Shown here: positions 16,694-24,821 of the stretch, in pieces
How the letters are laid out: every line of letters starts with the position of its first letter
Numbering within the stretch: position 1 is the stretch's first letter
NCBI GenBank assembly: GCA_030537635.1
Contig: JAUNVM010000019.1
Location: 1-41,974 of the forward strand
DNA from: Flaviflexus sp.
GTDB taxonomy: Bacteria; Actinomycetota; Actinomycetes; Actinomycetales; Actinomycetaceae
Direction: 5' to 3'
DNA length: 41,974 nucleotides
Position numbers and translations under genes: made by a program
Notes under the pieces: generated by a model
What the model was told of the DNA's origin: nothing
The model's database searches: none
Seen by the model: only the letters and a program-made list of their open reading frames with translations

Positions 16694-18547
16694 ATGAGTG
16701 AAGCGGAAATCGCCCGGCTGCGCGCCAGGGCAGCTAAGGCACAAGCGGAAGCGGCTGCGGCCGCGGCACGAGCGGCGGAAGCAGAGCTGCAGGCGGCGCT
16801 CGCCGCAGCCGGACAATCCCCGGCCGACAACACACCATCCTCAGATCCGGCGGTTCATCCGGCGGACCCGGCTGAGCCAGCGGACGCGGCGGAAGCCGCC
16901 CCGGGCAGTGAGGAGGACGCGCAGGTACCGGCCGGCGATGACGCGGCACCTTCCCCGAAGGCGGCCGCGCCCGAGACTAAGCCTGAGGAGGATGAGAGCT
17001 TCCTGCGGCTCGGCTCCCTCATCGTCGATGGTGAGGTCACCCACGAGCCGGTGGGGCTCGATCTGTCGATGATGAACCGGCACGGGCTCATTGCCGGCGC
17101 CACCGGAACGGGCAAAACCCGCTCGTTGCAGCTGCTGGCGGAGCGACTGGCGAGCGCCGGAGTGCCCGTGTTCCTCACGGACGTCAAGGGGGACCTCTCG
17201 GGCATTGCCGAGGCGGGATCCGAATCAGACAAGCTGCTAGCCCGGGTGGAGGCCCAGGGACAGGATTGGTCCGGGCGGGCCTTTGCCACCGAGTATTTCT
17301 CCCTCGGCGACGGCCCCGGTATTCCCATCCGCACCTCCCTCACCGATTTCGGGCCACTGCTCCTGTCCCGCGTGCTTGAGCTCAATGACACGCAGGAGGC
17401 AGCCCTCGCCCTGATCTTCCACTGGGCCGATGAGCAGCAGCTCGCCCTTATCGACCTCAGTGACATCACGGCCACCCTTGACTATCTCACCGGGGATGAG
17501 GGCAAGGAGGAGCTCAAGGCCATCGGTGGCATCGCGCCCGCCACCGCCGGGGTGATCCGGCGCCAGCTCGCAGTTCTCGAGGCCGAGGGCGGCGACCAGT
17601 TCTTCGGAGAACCCTCCTTCAGTCCCACCGACTTCCTCAATTTCACCGATGGTGCCGGCATGATCTCTCTGCTCGAGCTGGAAAGCTGCCAGCGCCGGCC
17701 CCGACTGTTCTCCACCTTCGTCCTCTGGCTGGCCACCGAGCTATTCGAGACTCTCGATGAGGTGGGCGATGAGGGTAAGCCCCGACTTGTTTTCATCTTC
17801 GATGAGGCCCATCTCCTCTTTGACGGGGCCTCGAAGGCCTTCCTCGAGGCGATCATCCGTACCGCCCGCCTCATTCGCTCGCGCGGCGTGGGCCTCGTCT
17901 TTGTCACGCAGAACGCGGCGGATATTGACGAGGACGTGCGCGATCAGCTGGGCTTTAAGATCCAGCACGCCGTGCGCGCCCACTCGCCCAAGGATCAGCG
18001 CGAGCTCAAGCAGCTCATCGCGACCTTCCCACTCACCGAGCTCGATCTCGCCGAGGTACTCCCCGGCCTGGGTACCGGCCAGGCCCTCATCACCGGCCTG
18101 GATCGCAAGGGCCGTCCCACCGATGTGGCACCCACGCAGATCTGGGCGCCGGCCTCGGTGATGGGCCCGGCGAAGGATGCCACCCTTGATCGGATCCTCA
18201 AGGACTCCAAGTTCGCCAACTATCGGGAACGGGTCGACCCCGAATCGGCCGCTGAGATCCTTGCCGCCCGCATGGCAGCGGAAGAAGCCGAGAGGGCCGC
18301 ACGGGAGGCCGCCGAGGCGGAGGCAAAGCGGGAGGCCGAGGAGGCCAAGGAGCGCGCCAAGGAGGCGGAGAAGGCTCGCAAGGAGGCCGAAAAGCTGGCC
18401 GAGAAGGCAGAACGGGCCCGCCAAAAGGAGGCCGAGCGGGCGGCTCGGCGCCGCGAGGGCACCGTCGACACGCTGCTTCGCTCCGCCTCGCGCACCCTGG
18501 GCCGGGAAATCACCCGCACCATCTTCGGCACCCGCAGGCGCCGCTGA
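16694..18547 (+). CDS. HerA-like / DUF853 family ATPase
   Basis: A 617-residue P-loop ATPase of the HerA/FtsK superfamily, annotated in many genomes as helicase HerA-like (DUF853, YjgR). Residues 1-100 form an Ala/Glu-rich coiled region and an acidic Pro/Ala linker. The ATPase core follows, with Walker A GATGTGKT (135-142), a DVKGDLSG segment, Walker B RLVFIFDEAHLLF (about 362-374) and GLVFVTQNAADIDEDVRDQLGFKIQHAVRAHSPKD. The C-terminal 90 residues are a long charged coiled coil rich in Glu-Ala-Lys-Arg. No NurA partner adjoins, so an archaeal-style HerA–NurA resection pair is not supported. The start is the ATG at 16694, 7 nt downstream of TACACT. It ends at a strong terminator. Confidence 0.88.
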   Translation: MSEAEIARLRARAAKAQAEAAAAAARAAEAELQAALAAAGQSPADNTPSSDPAVHPADPAEPADAAEAAPGSEEDAQVPAGDDAAPSPKAAAPETKPEEDESFLRLGSLIVDGEVTHEPVGLDLSMMNRHGLIAGATGTGKTRSLQLLAERLASAGVPVFLTDVKGDLSGIAEAGSESDKLLARVEAQGQDWSGRAFATEYFSLGDGPGIPIRTSLTDFGPLLLSRVLELNDTQEAALALIFHWADEQQLALIDLSDITATLDYLTGDEGKEELKAIGGIAPATAGVIRRQLAVLEAEGGDQFFGEPSFSPTDFLNFTDGAGMISLLELESCQRRPRLFSTFVLWLATELFETLDEVGDEGKPRLVFIFDEAHLLFDGASKAFLEAIIRTARLIRSRGVGLVFVTQNAADIDEDVRDQLGFKIQHAVRAHSPKDQRELKQLIATFPLTELDLAEVLPGLGTGQALITGLDRKGRPTDVAPTQIWAPASVMGPAKDATLDRILKDSKFANYRERVDPESAAEILAARMAAEEAERAAREAAEAEAKREAEEAKERAKEAEKARKEAEKLAEKAERARQKEAERAARRREGTVDTLLRSASRTLGREITRTIFGTRRRR

Positions 18548-18557
18548 TTAAAACGCG

Positions 18558-18589
18558 AGGAGAGGGTGGCCCCACCGCCACCCTCTCCT
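18558..18589 (+). terminator. Terminator after HerA-like gene
   Basis: Perfect 13-bp stem AGGAGAGGGTGGC / GCCACCCTCTCCT with a CCCACC loop, 10 nt after the stop. The gene at 18660-19628 converges here, so the hairpin may act in both directions. A second, weaker hairpin CCAGCC/GGCTGG (18601-18618) lies closer to that minus-strand gene. Confidence 0.88.
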
Positions 18590-18659
18590 ACATTTGTCCG
18601 CCAGCCACCGCGGGCTGGTACAGAGCTCTAGCGCTCCAAGTCTTAGTGCACCCGGGGAA

Positions 18660-19628
18660 CTAGAGCTCCGGAACCGGCGGACAGTACGTGAGCGTTGCGG
18701 TCATCTCCCGCATCTGACCCGGAGCCAGCGCAATGGTGTCCTGACAGTCGGCCCGGTTGACCGCATCCGGAATGTGCGACAGAGGTTCGAGGGCGAGCGC
18801 CCTGCGCTCCCCGCGCGCCATCCCGTCAGCCGTCCAAGCGATGAGGACGGGGGCCTGGGCCGGCTCCTGGGTGAGCATGAGCTTCGCCCCGGACACCGGA
18901 TCGGACATGGTCGAGTGGACCGTACCGTCCTCGGTCGGAATGAGGCCGGTGTAGATGTCATCAAGGACCGTCTTGCCCAGGTAATCGATCCGTACCGGAT
19001 GGGGCATACCCGCGTAGGCGGCCTCACCGGGAAGAGGCACGTGATCCTTCGTCGTCGCAATCTTCATTCGCGCCGGGATGCTGACGGAAAGCTTGGCATT
19101 GGTTTCCATGCCCGGCAGGCGGAGCAGGGGGTGCCAACCGAGGCTTGCGGGCGCCGGCTCGTCGGCGTCGTTGACGAGCTCCATGTCGATCGTCAGGTGC
19201 GCCTCGTTTTCCTCCCCGCGGGTGAGGGTGTAGATGACGTAGAAGGTGAAGGGCCACGGCCAGTCCCCCGAACCGTCGTAGTCGGTTTTGAGGCGGAGAA
19301 TGGGACCATCATCGGCGCGGGTGAACGTGGCCTTGGAAATGAAACCGTGGCGGGCATGCCCATCAGCCTTTGTTTCCAGGTGCACCTCGCGCCCGGAGAA
19401 GGTAAAGGACCCGCCCGAGATTCGTCCTGGGAACGGGGCGAGGATGGCGGCGCGAGAGCCCTTGCCATCGAGCAGCTCATCGGCCGATTCGAAGCCGGCG
19501 ATGAGGCTTTCGCCCACGCCGGGATCCCACGACAGAAGGGTGGCGCCGCGCGCGGCAATGAGGGCGGTGGCGCCCTCCTCCTCGATCCGCCAGGCGGGCA
19601 GCCCGTCGAAGCTGCATTCGGTAATCAT
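18660..19628 (-). CDS. Aldose 1-epimerase family protein
   Basis: A 322-residue protein of the aldose 1-epimerase (mutarotase) superfamily, with a galactose mutarotase-like beta-sandwich. Family markers are ILAPFPGRISGGSFTFSGREV near the N terminus, HGFISKATF with the catalytic-type histidine, LGWHPLLRLPG in the middle and ALEPLSHIPDAVNRADC near the end, where the glutamate aligns with the catalytic base. A GalM-type or related hexose-(6-phosphate) epimerase is likely; the exact sugar is not determined. The SD TAAGGAG overlaps the leuS stop, and the start lies 8 nt downstream of leuS, so the gene is probably the second cistron of a leuS operon. Confidence 0.85.
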   Translation of the reverse strand: MITECSFDGLPAWRIEEEGATALIAARGATLLSWDPGVGESLIAGFESADELLDGKGSRAAILAPFPGRISGGSFTFSGREVHLETKADGHARHGFISKATFTRADDGPILRLKTDYDGSGDWPWPFTFYVIYTLTRGEENEAHLTIDMELVNDADEPAPASLGWHPLLRLPGMETNAKLSVSIPARMKIATTKDHVPLPGEAAYAGMPHPVRIDYLGKTVLDDIYTGLIPTEDGTVHSTMSDPVSGAKLMLTQEPAQAPVLIAWTADGMARGERRALALEPLSHIPDAVNRADCQDTIALAPGQMREMTATLTYCPPVPEL

Positions 19629-19636
19629 GGTGCTCC

Positions 19637-22489
19637 TTAGGGAACGATGTTGATGAGTCCGGGGGCGCGCACAATGATCTTGCGGGGCTCGCCCTCGAGG
19701 TAGGACTGGATGCGCTCGCGCTCGAGCGCGGCACTGGTCAGCTCCTCATCCGAAATATCGGTGGGAACCTCGATGCGGTCGCGGACCTTGCCGCGCACCT
19801 GGATGACGCAGGTGACGGTGTCCTCCACGAGCAGGGTTTCGTCGGCCGTCGGGAATGGCGCATAGACAACCGAGTCCTCGTGGCCCAGCCGTTCCCACAG
19901 CTCCGCGGCGATATGCGGGGCCACCGGGGCAACCATGGCAACGATCTGCTCGGCATTGACGCGCGGCACGCGGTCAAGCGAGGTGAGGTGATTGTTGAAG
20001 ACGATGAGCTTGGAGATCGCCGTATTGGGGCGCATCGCCTCGTATTCGGTACGCACATCGGCGATGGTGCGGGCCGCAAGCTTCGCCGTCTTCTCATCCG
20101 GCTCCTCATCAACCACGGTGACCTCGCCGGTCGACTCGTCGATAACGTTGCGCCACAGGCGCTGCAGGAAGCGCAGCGAGCCAACGATCGCGCGCGAATC
20201 CCACGGGCGGGACTGCTCGAGCGGGCCCATCGACATCTCGTAGGTGCGGAAGGTATCCGCGCCGTACTCGGCGCAGATCTCATCCGGGGAGACGACGTTC
20301 TTCAGCGACTTGCCGATCTTGCCGTATTCGCGATTGACCTTTGCGCCCTCATACAGGTAGACGGTTTCGCCGTCGCGCTCGACTTCCTCCACCTCATCGG
20401 CCGGCACATACTGGCCGCGCGAATCGGTGTAGGCGTAGGCCTCGATCATGCCCTGGTTGAACAGCTTGTGGAAGGGCTCGGAGGAGGAGACGTGGCCGAG
20501 ATCGTACAGCACCTTGTGCCAGAACCTCGCGTAAAGCAGGTGGAGCACCGCGTGCTCGACACCGCCGACGTAGAGATCGGCACCGCCGGAGAAGTTGCCC
20601 TTGGCGGGCCGCGGACCCATCCAGTATTCCTCGTTTTCCGGGGCGCAGAAGATCTCGTCATTGGTCGGATCCAGGTAGCGCATCTCGTACCAGCACGAGC
20701 CCGCCCAATTGGGCATGGTATTCGTGTCGCGCCAGTACGTCTTCGTGCCCTCGCCAAGATCGAGCTCGACCTTCACCCAGTCGGTGAGCCGGCCCAGCGG
20801 CGGCTCGGGCGCCGAATCGGCATCATCCGGATCGTAGGAGCGCGGCGAATAGTCTGGGGTATCCGGCAGCGAGACCGGGAGCATCTCCTCGGGCAGCGCG
20901 TGAACGAGACCGTCCTCGTCGTAGACGACCGGGAACGGCTCGCCCCAATAGCGCTGGCGAGAAAACAGCCAATCGCGCAGCCGGTAGGTGATCGTCGGGG
21001 AGCCAATTCCCCTCTCCTTGAGCCAGGCCGACATCGTGGCAATGGCCTCGTCCTTGCCCATGCCGTTGAGCGAGATCTCGTCATTGGCCGAGTTGACGAT
21101 GACGCCATCGCCCACGTAGGCGCCCTCCACCTCGGTGCCCTCGGGGGCCTCGATGGTGGTGATGATCGGCAGGTCGAAGCGAACCGCGAAATCGTAGTCG
21201 CGTTCATCGTGTGCCGGCACGGCCATGATTGCGCCGGTGCCGTAGCTCATGAGGACGTAGTCGGCGGTAAAGACGGGAATCTGTTCCCCGTTGACCGGGT
21301 TGGTGGCGAAGAAGCCGGTGAAGATGCCGGTCTTTTCCCGCTCGGCAGCTTCTGCCTCGGTGAGATTGGCGGCCTTGGCGCGGTAGGCGGCCACGGCCTT
21401 CGCCGGGCTGTCCTCCCCACCCGTCCAGGCCTCCTTCGTACCCTCGGGCCACGCCTCGGGCAGCCCACCCTCAACGAGCGGATGCTCGGGCGAGACCACC
21501 ATGAAGGTGGCACCGAACAGGGTGTCGGGGCGGGTGGTGAACACCTCAAGCTCGTGGCCGGCGGCCTCGAAGATGACGGAGGCGCCCTCGGATCGGCCGA
21601 TCCAGTTGCGCTGCATGGTGACGACCTTGTCCGGCCAGTCCACCGTGTCCAGCTCATCGGCCAGCCGGTCGGCATAGTCCGTGATCCGCATCATCCACTG
21701 GCGCAGCTGGCGCTTGAACACCGGATAGTTGCCGCGCTCGGAGCGGCCCTCGTTGGTGACCTCCTCATTGGCGAGCACGGTGCCCAGTCCCGGGCACCAG
21801 TTCACGGGCGCGTGGGAGACGTAGGCGAGGCGGTGGGAGTCAAGAAGCTCGGCGCGCTCCTTCTGGGTCATCTCTGCCCACGGCTTGCCCCCGGTCTCCT
21901 TCTCGCCCGATTCGAAGGCGGCAATGAGATCGGAAATAGGGCGGGCCCGCCCGGTCGTCCCCTCGGCGCGACCCGGAGCCTGCGGATCATAGTAGGAGTT
22001 GAAGATCTGCAGGAAGATCCACTGCGTCCACTTGACGTAGTCCTCATCGGTCGTGGCAAAGGCGCGGCGCTGATCGTGGCCAAGCCCAATCTTGCGCAGC
22101 TGTTCCTTCATCGTCGCGATGTTGTTCTCGGTGGTGATGCGCGGATGCTGGCCGGTCTGGACGGCAAACTGCTCAGCCGGCAGGCCGAAGGCATCAAAGC
22201 CCATCGTGTGCAGCACGGACTCCCCGAGCATGCGATGGAAGCGCCCCACCACGTCGGTGGCGATGTAGCCGAAGGGGTGGCCCACGTGCAGGCCCTTGCC
22301 GGACGGATAGGGGAACATGTCGAGGAGGAAGAGCTTCTCCTCATTCACCTCACCCGCGAGATCGCCAACCGGGTTGGGCACGTTGTAGGTGCCCTCTTCC
22401 TCCCAGCGGTCCTGCCAGCGACGTTCGATCTCACCAGCCAGCTCGGCGGTATACCTATACGGAAACTCTCCCTGGGCCTGATCGCTCAT
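19637..22489 (-). CDS. leuS: Leucyl-tRNA synthetase
   Basis: A 950-residue class I synthetase that charges tRNA-Leu. The HIGH-type motif is [17 protein letters not shown], the CP1 editing domain includes [20 protein letters not shown] and [15 protein letters not shown], and the KMSKS loop reads KIGKSLKN, a variant common in actinobacterial LeuS. Zinc-domain, anticodon-binding and C-terminal domains follow. Actinobacterial enzymes are of this length. The ATG at 22489-22487 ([13 protein letters not shown]) has AAGGGAG upstream; the frame upstream to 22543 is not used. No T-box leader is recognisable in the 180 nt between leuS and the HIT gene. Confidence 0.97.
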   Translation of the reverse strand: MSDQAQGEFPYRYTAELAGEIERRWQDRWEEEGTYNVPNPVGDLAGEVNEEKLFLLDMFPYPSGKGLHVGHPFGYIATDVVGRFHRMLGESVLHTMGFDAFGLPAEQFAVQTGQHPRITTENNIATMKEQLRKIGLGHDQRRAFATTDEDYVKWTQWIFLQIFNSYYDPQAPGRAEGTTGRARPISDLIAAFESGEKETGGKPWAEMTQKERAELLDSHRLAYVSHAPVNWCPGLGTVLANEEVTNEGRSERGNYPVFKRQLRQWMMRITDYADRLADELDTVDWPDKVVTMQRNWIGRSEGASVIFEAAGHELEVFTTRPDTLFGATFMVVSPEHPLVEGGLPEAWPEGTKEAWTGGEDSPAKAVAAYRAKAANLTEAEAAEREKTGIFTGFFATNPVNGEQIPVFTADYVLMSYGTGAIMAVPAHDERDYDFAVRFDLPIITTIEAPEGTEVEGAYVGDGVIVNSANDEISLNGMGKDEAIATMSAWLKERGIGSPTITYRLRDWLFSRQRYWGEPFPVVYDEDGLVHALPEEMLPVSLPDTPDYSPRSYDPDDADSAPEPPLGRLTDWVKVELDLGEGTKTYWRDTNTMPNWAGSCWYEMRYLDPTNDEIFCAPENEEYWMGPRPAKGNFSGGADLYVGGVEHAVLHLLYARFWHKVLYDLGHVSSSEPFHKLFNQGMIEAYAYTDSRGQYVPADEVEEVERDGETVYLYEGAKVNREYGKIGKSLKNVVSPDEICAEYGADTFRTYEMSMGPLEQSRPWDSRAIVGSLRFLQRLWRNVIDESTGEVTVVDEEPDEKTAKLAARTIADVRTEYEAMRPNTAISKLIVFNNHLTSLDRVPRVNAEQIVAMVAPVAPHIAAELWERLGHEDSVVYAPFPTADETLLVEDTVTCVIQVRGKVRDRIEVPTDISDEELTSAALERERIQSYLEGEPRKIIVRAPGLINIVP

Positions 22490-22659
22490 TGCGCTCCCTT
22501 CAATTTGTGCTTCACCCAGCCTAACGCAGCTACCCACACGCACCCGGGCCGGGGGCGCCTCGCTCGACTGACGGAAGGCTTATACCGCACCTGACCGCAC
22601 CAGCCAGGCAAGGCAAAGGCCGAAATGATGCCCCTTCCGCAGTCTGCCCGGGTGGCGGG

Positions 22660-22665
22660 TAGAGT
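22660..22665 (+). promoter_or_regulatory. -10 hexamer for a probably leaderless HIT-protein mRNA
   Basis: TAGAGT lies 7 nt before the ATG at 22673, and no Shine-Dalgarno is present. It has the same geometry as at the HerA-like gene. Confidence 0.5.
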
Positions 22666-22672
22666 AACGGAC

Positions 22673-23113
22673 ATGAGCATTTTCACGAAGATCATTAACG
22701 GTGAGATTCCCGGCTCCTTCGCCTGGAGCGACGATGTGTGCGTCGCCTTTGCCGATATCAAGCCGCAAACCCCCGGCCATGTCATGGTCGTCCCTAGGGA
22801 GCCCGAACCGAATTTTGCCCACCTCGACCCCGACATTGCCGCCCATCTCATGAAGGTGAGCCAGATTATCGCCCGCGCCCAGGAGAAGGCCTTTGACGCC
22901 GAGCGCGCCGGTCTCGTCATCGAGGGCTTCCTTGTCCCCCACACCCACCTCCATGTCTTCCCCATGAACTCGCCGGCGGACATGGAAACGCCCGCCACCC
23001 GCGAGGCCGAGACCGAGGAAATTGTTGCGGCCATGACCAAGCTGCGCGAGCAGCTCGCGGCCGACGGCTACGCGGCCAACGTGCCCGCATCGGTGGACTC
23101 GCCGAAGCTCTAG
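22673..23113 (+). CDS. HIT family protein (histidine triad nucleotide hydrolase)
   Basis: A 146-residue HIT-domain protein. The motif HTHLHVFP carries the histidine triad; FTKIINGEIPGSFAWSDDVCVAFADIKPQTPGHVMVVPRE is the typical first half. These enzymes hydrolyse nucleoside phosphoramidates or related nucleotide conjugates. The C-terminal 25 residues extend beyond the domain (LREQLAADGYAANV...). A start at 22673 fits the domain boundary; the longer frame to 22625 has no support. It is monocistronic and divergent from leuS. Confidence 0.93.
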   Translation: MSIFTKIINGEIPGSFAWSDDVCVAFADIKPQTPGHVMVVPREPEPNFAHLDPDIAAHLMKVSQIIARAQEKAFDAERAGLVIEGFLVPHTHLHVFPMNSPADMETPATREAETEEIVAAMTKLREQLAADGYAANVPASVDSPKL

Positions 23114-23593
23114 GCTGGCAGTCCGAGCTGACCAAAGGTCAGGAGCGGCAGGCCGGTAAGGCGACCCGTATCCACCTCACCTTGCGGGCGAAGGCGCTCT
23201 CGCGCGGCTCGAACCAGTCGACGCAGGTGCGCCCACGTATACCCGGGATGCGTATCGTGACCGGGGCGCGATCGCAGGGGAACCGGCCGTCGTGGGCCTG
23301 GGATTTGCAGCATCCCTGATAACGCCGAGGTCACGGAAGGAATGATGCCGAGGTCGCGGAAGGACAGGTGGGTTCCACGCGGAGGATGGGCGTCATTGCT
23401 TCGACGACGCGGTTACCCCCGGCATGCCACCGCCGCCTCCGTGGCGAAGCTCGAGATTGCGGACCTTGACATGCCGGCCCTGGGGCGCGATGACATCGGG
23501 ATTTCGGTGGCAGCCGCCGCAATCGGCGAGGAGGCTGGAGACGTGCACACCGACACCAAGGCCCCTCGCTGCGGGCTTTACGCGGGTACGGCG
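23114..23593. other. 480-nt region without a convincing gene
   Basis: No frame shows recognisable protein similarity or a good start with SD. The left end has a small hairpin CTGACC-AAA-GGTCAG (23128-23142) after the HIT gene stop. A 23-bp tandem duplication lies at 23319-23364. Short frames exist on the minus strand (for example 23110-23334), but composition is irregular and frames are broken. It may be a decayed gene downstream of the VKOR operon. Confidence 0.5.
23319..23364. repeat. 23-bp tandem duplication (two copies)
   Basis: Units 23319-23341 and 23342-23364 share 20 of 23 bases; the common core is GCCGAGGTC(A/G)CGGAAGGA. The copies abut exactly. Because 23 is not a multiple of 3, the duplication would shift frame if it lay in a gene, which agrees with the absence of a coding frame here. 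Confidence 0.8.
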
Positions 23594-24181
23594 TTATCCG
23601 AGGATGATGAGGGCGGCAATGATGGCGGTGAGAAGATATCCTCCCGCTACGAGCCACCAGCGCTTGGCCCGCAGAGGCGGGGCGAGGCGGGCGGCGGTGA
23701 GGCCGATATAGGGGACTGTCGCGATCCACGCGGCCAGACACCAGGGGCAGAGCACACCCGCGTTCACCGACTGGTAGGCAAACCAGATGAGGGCCACGGT
23801 TCCGCACGCGGCCCCGACGCCGAGCAGGGGCTCGATGCGGGGGCGAGAGCCAAGAATGTAGACGAGGCCGAGAGCCAGCAGTCCGCTGAAAAAGGCGAGG
23901 CCGAGCAGGGCATTGGGGACGCCGAGGAGGTGGCCTTGCCAGGCATTGAGGAAGGTTGAGCAGCCAAAGGTTGCGGTGACATCGCAGGTGAGCGCCTCGT
24001 CGGGATGCCGGGCGAGATGCAGCTCGGCGAGCAGCAGCTGGGCCGAGGCAAAGCCGCCGAGGGCGCCGGAGCAGGCGAGCGCAACCCCATATTCGCCCCC
24101 GTGCGCGTCCTGCTCGGGCTCATCTTCGTGAGCGGCGAGGAAGGCCTCAACCTCCTCGTCGCTCATGTCATCAATGCGCAC
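23594..24181 (-). CDS. Vitamin K epoxide reductase (VKOR) family membrane protein
   Basis: A 195-residue polytopic protein of the bacterial VKOR family, which re-oxidises a DsbA-like disulfide catalyst using quinone. It has about five hydrophobic helices. The active-site pair is CPWC in AGVLCPWCLAAW; the loop cysteine pair is in LTCDVTATFGCSTF. Both pairs are intact. The first 30 residues are acidic and hydrophilic. There is no fused thioredoxin domain, and no DsbA gene is present nearby. The GTG at 24181 directly follows the TAA of the upstream gene; ATG 24166 is an alternative. It is the second gene of a two-gene operon with the 153-aa membrane protein. Confidence 0.9.
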   Translation of the reverse strand: MRIDDMSDEEVEAFLAAHEDEPEQDAHGGEYGVALACSGALGGFASAQLLLAELHLARHPDEALTCDVTATFGCSTFLNAWQGHLLGVPNALLGLAFFSGLLALGLVYILGSRPRIEPLLGVGAACGTVALIWFAYQSVNAGVLCPWCLAAWIATVPYIGLTAARLAPPLRAKRWWLVAGGYLLTAIIAALIILG

Positions 24182-24643
24182 TTAGAGGGTAGCCAGCCAA
24201 GTGACGATACCGACGGCGAAGGCCTGAAGGCCGATCGCGGAGGCGGCGACGGCGGGCCAGGTCGGGCGGCGGCGCTGGGCCAGGGCGACGATGCCGAGCA
24301 CGAGGGTGGCCAGGCCCAGCATGATCGCGCCCATGTTCGACAGGGTGTGGAGAGAATCTCCGGCGGCCAATCCCACCGTGCGGTAGCCAAAGATCGCGCG
24401 CCAGGTGATAACGATGAGGCCAACGAGCAGGGCAATCCAGGGAAGGGTCCCGCCCTCGGACTGCGCCGCCTTCTCCGCCTTGGCATCCGCCTTTTCCTGC
24501 GCCTTCCGCTCGCGCTTCAGCTCGCGCTTCGAGGGCTTGGCCGGCTCGGGGGCCGGAGTGGGTGCCTGCTGAGCTGCCGGCGCGCCGGGGCGCTGCGGCT
24601 CGGTGGAGTCGGATAGGAACGCGGGGGTGTCGTTGTGAGTCAT
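24182..24643 (-). CDS. Hypothetical Pro/Ala-rich membrane protein, 153 aa
   Basis: I recognise no family. The first 75 residues are hydrophilic: a Pro/Ala/Gln-rich stretch and then a Lys/Arg/Glu/Ala helix (SKRELKRERKAQEKADAKAE). The second half has about three transmembrane segments (LPWIALLVGLIVITWRAIFG, AIMLGLATLVLGIVAL, WPAVAASAIGLQAFAVGIVTWLATL). The ATG at 24643 has CAGGAG 8 nt upstream. The gene abuts the VKOR gene with no spacer (TAA then GTG), so a link to the oxidative folding system is possible by context only. It is divergent from the iron-transport locus. Confidence 0.8.
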   Translation of the reverse strand: MTHNDTPAFLSDSTEPQRPGAPAAQQAPTPAPEPAKPSKRELKRERKAQEKADAKAEKAAQSEGGTLPWIALLVGLIVITWRAIFGYRTVGLAAGDSLHTLSNMGAIMLGLATLVLGIVALAQRRRPTWPAVAASAIGLQAFAVGIVTWLATL

Positions 24644-24762
24644 AAAAGTGCTCCTGGCAGCGGACGGTTCAGATCCCAGTATCTCATGTGGGCTCGGAGA
24701 TAAGACCCGAGGGTAACGTGTGCAGGACCACACCGCACAGTTATTGCGAACCCCATTCTTGT

Positions 24763-24781
24763 ATCAGGTAGGCTAACCTTA
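24763..24781. promoter_or_regulatory. Putative DtxR/IdeR iron box
   Basis: ATCAGGTAGGCTAACCTTA matches the consensus TTAGGTTAGCCTAACCTAA at 13 of 19 positions, with a nearly perfect right half (GGCTAACCTTA). It lies 41 nt upstream of the first ABC gene (24822), overlapping a plausible -10 (TAGGCT, with TTGCGA 19 nt before). Iron-replete repression of the ABC locus is the natural inference. Confidence 0.7.
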
Positions 24782-24821
24782 GTCGCTTCGGCTGAGTTGT
24801 CAGTCAATGAAAGGTTCAACC

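Noticed and set aside
16694..18547. HerA–NurA DNA-end resection or HerA-based defence system
   Set aside because: No NurA, Sir2, DUF4297 or other partner gene adjoins. The neighbours are comEA and a sugar epimerase, and the protein matches the widespread DUF853 type.
19880..22594. 904-codon open frame on the plus strand opposite leuS
   Set aside because: It is the antisense shadow of the high-GC leuS gene: no start signal, no family similarity and Gly/Arg/His-rich composition. The same applies to long frames opposite lepA (6282-7877), dnaJ (918-2024) and the ABC genes.
22490..22672. T-box or leucine leader-peptide attenuator upstream of leuS
   Set aside because: No T-box core, leucine-codon run or terminator/antiterminator pair was found in the 180-nt region.
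23110..23334. 74-codon minus-strand frame after the HIT gene
   Set aside because: It has no SD, no similarity that I recognise and Arg/Pro-rich shadow-like composition. It also begins inside the 23-bp duplication.
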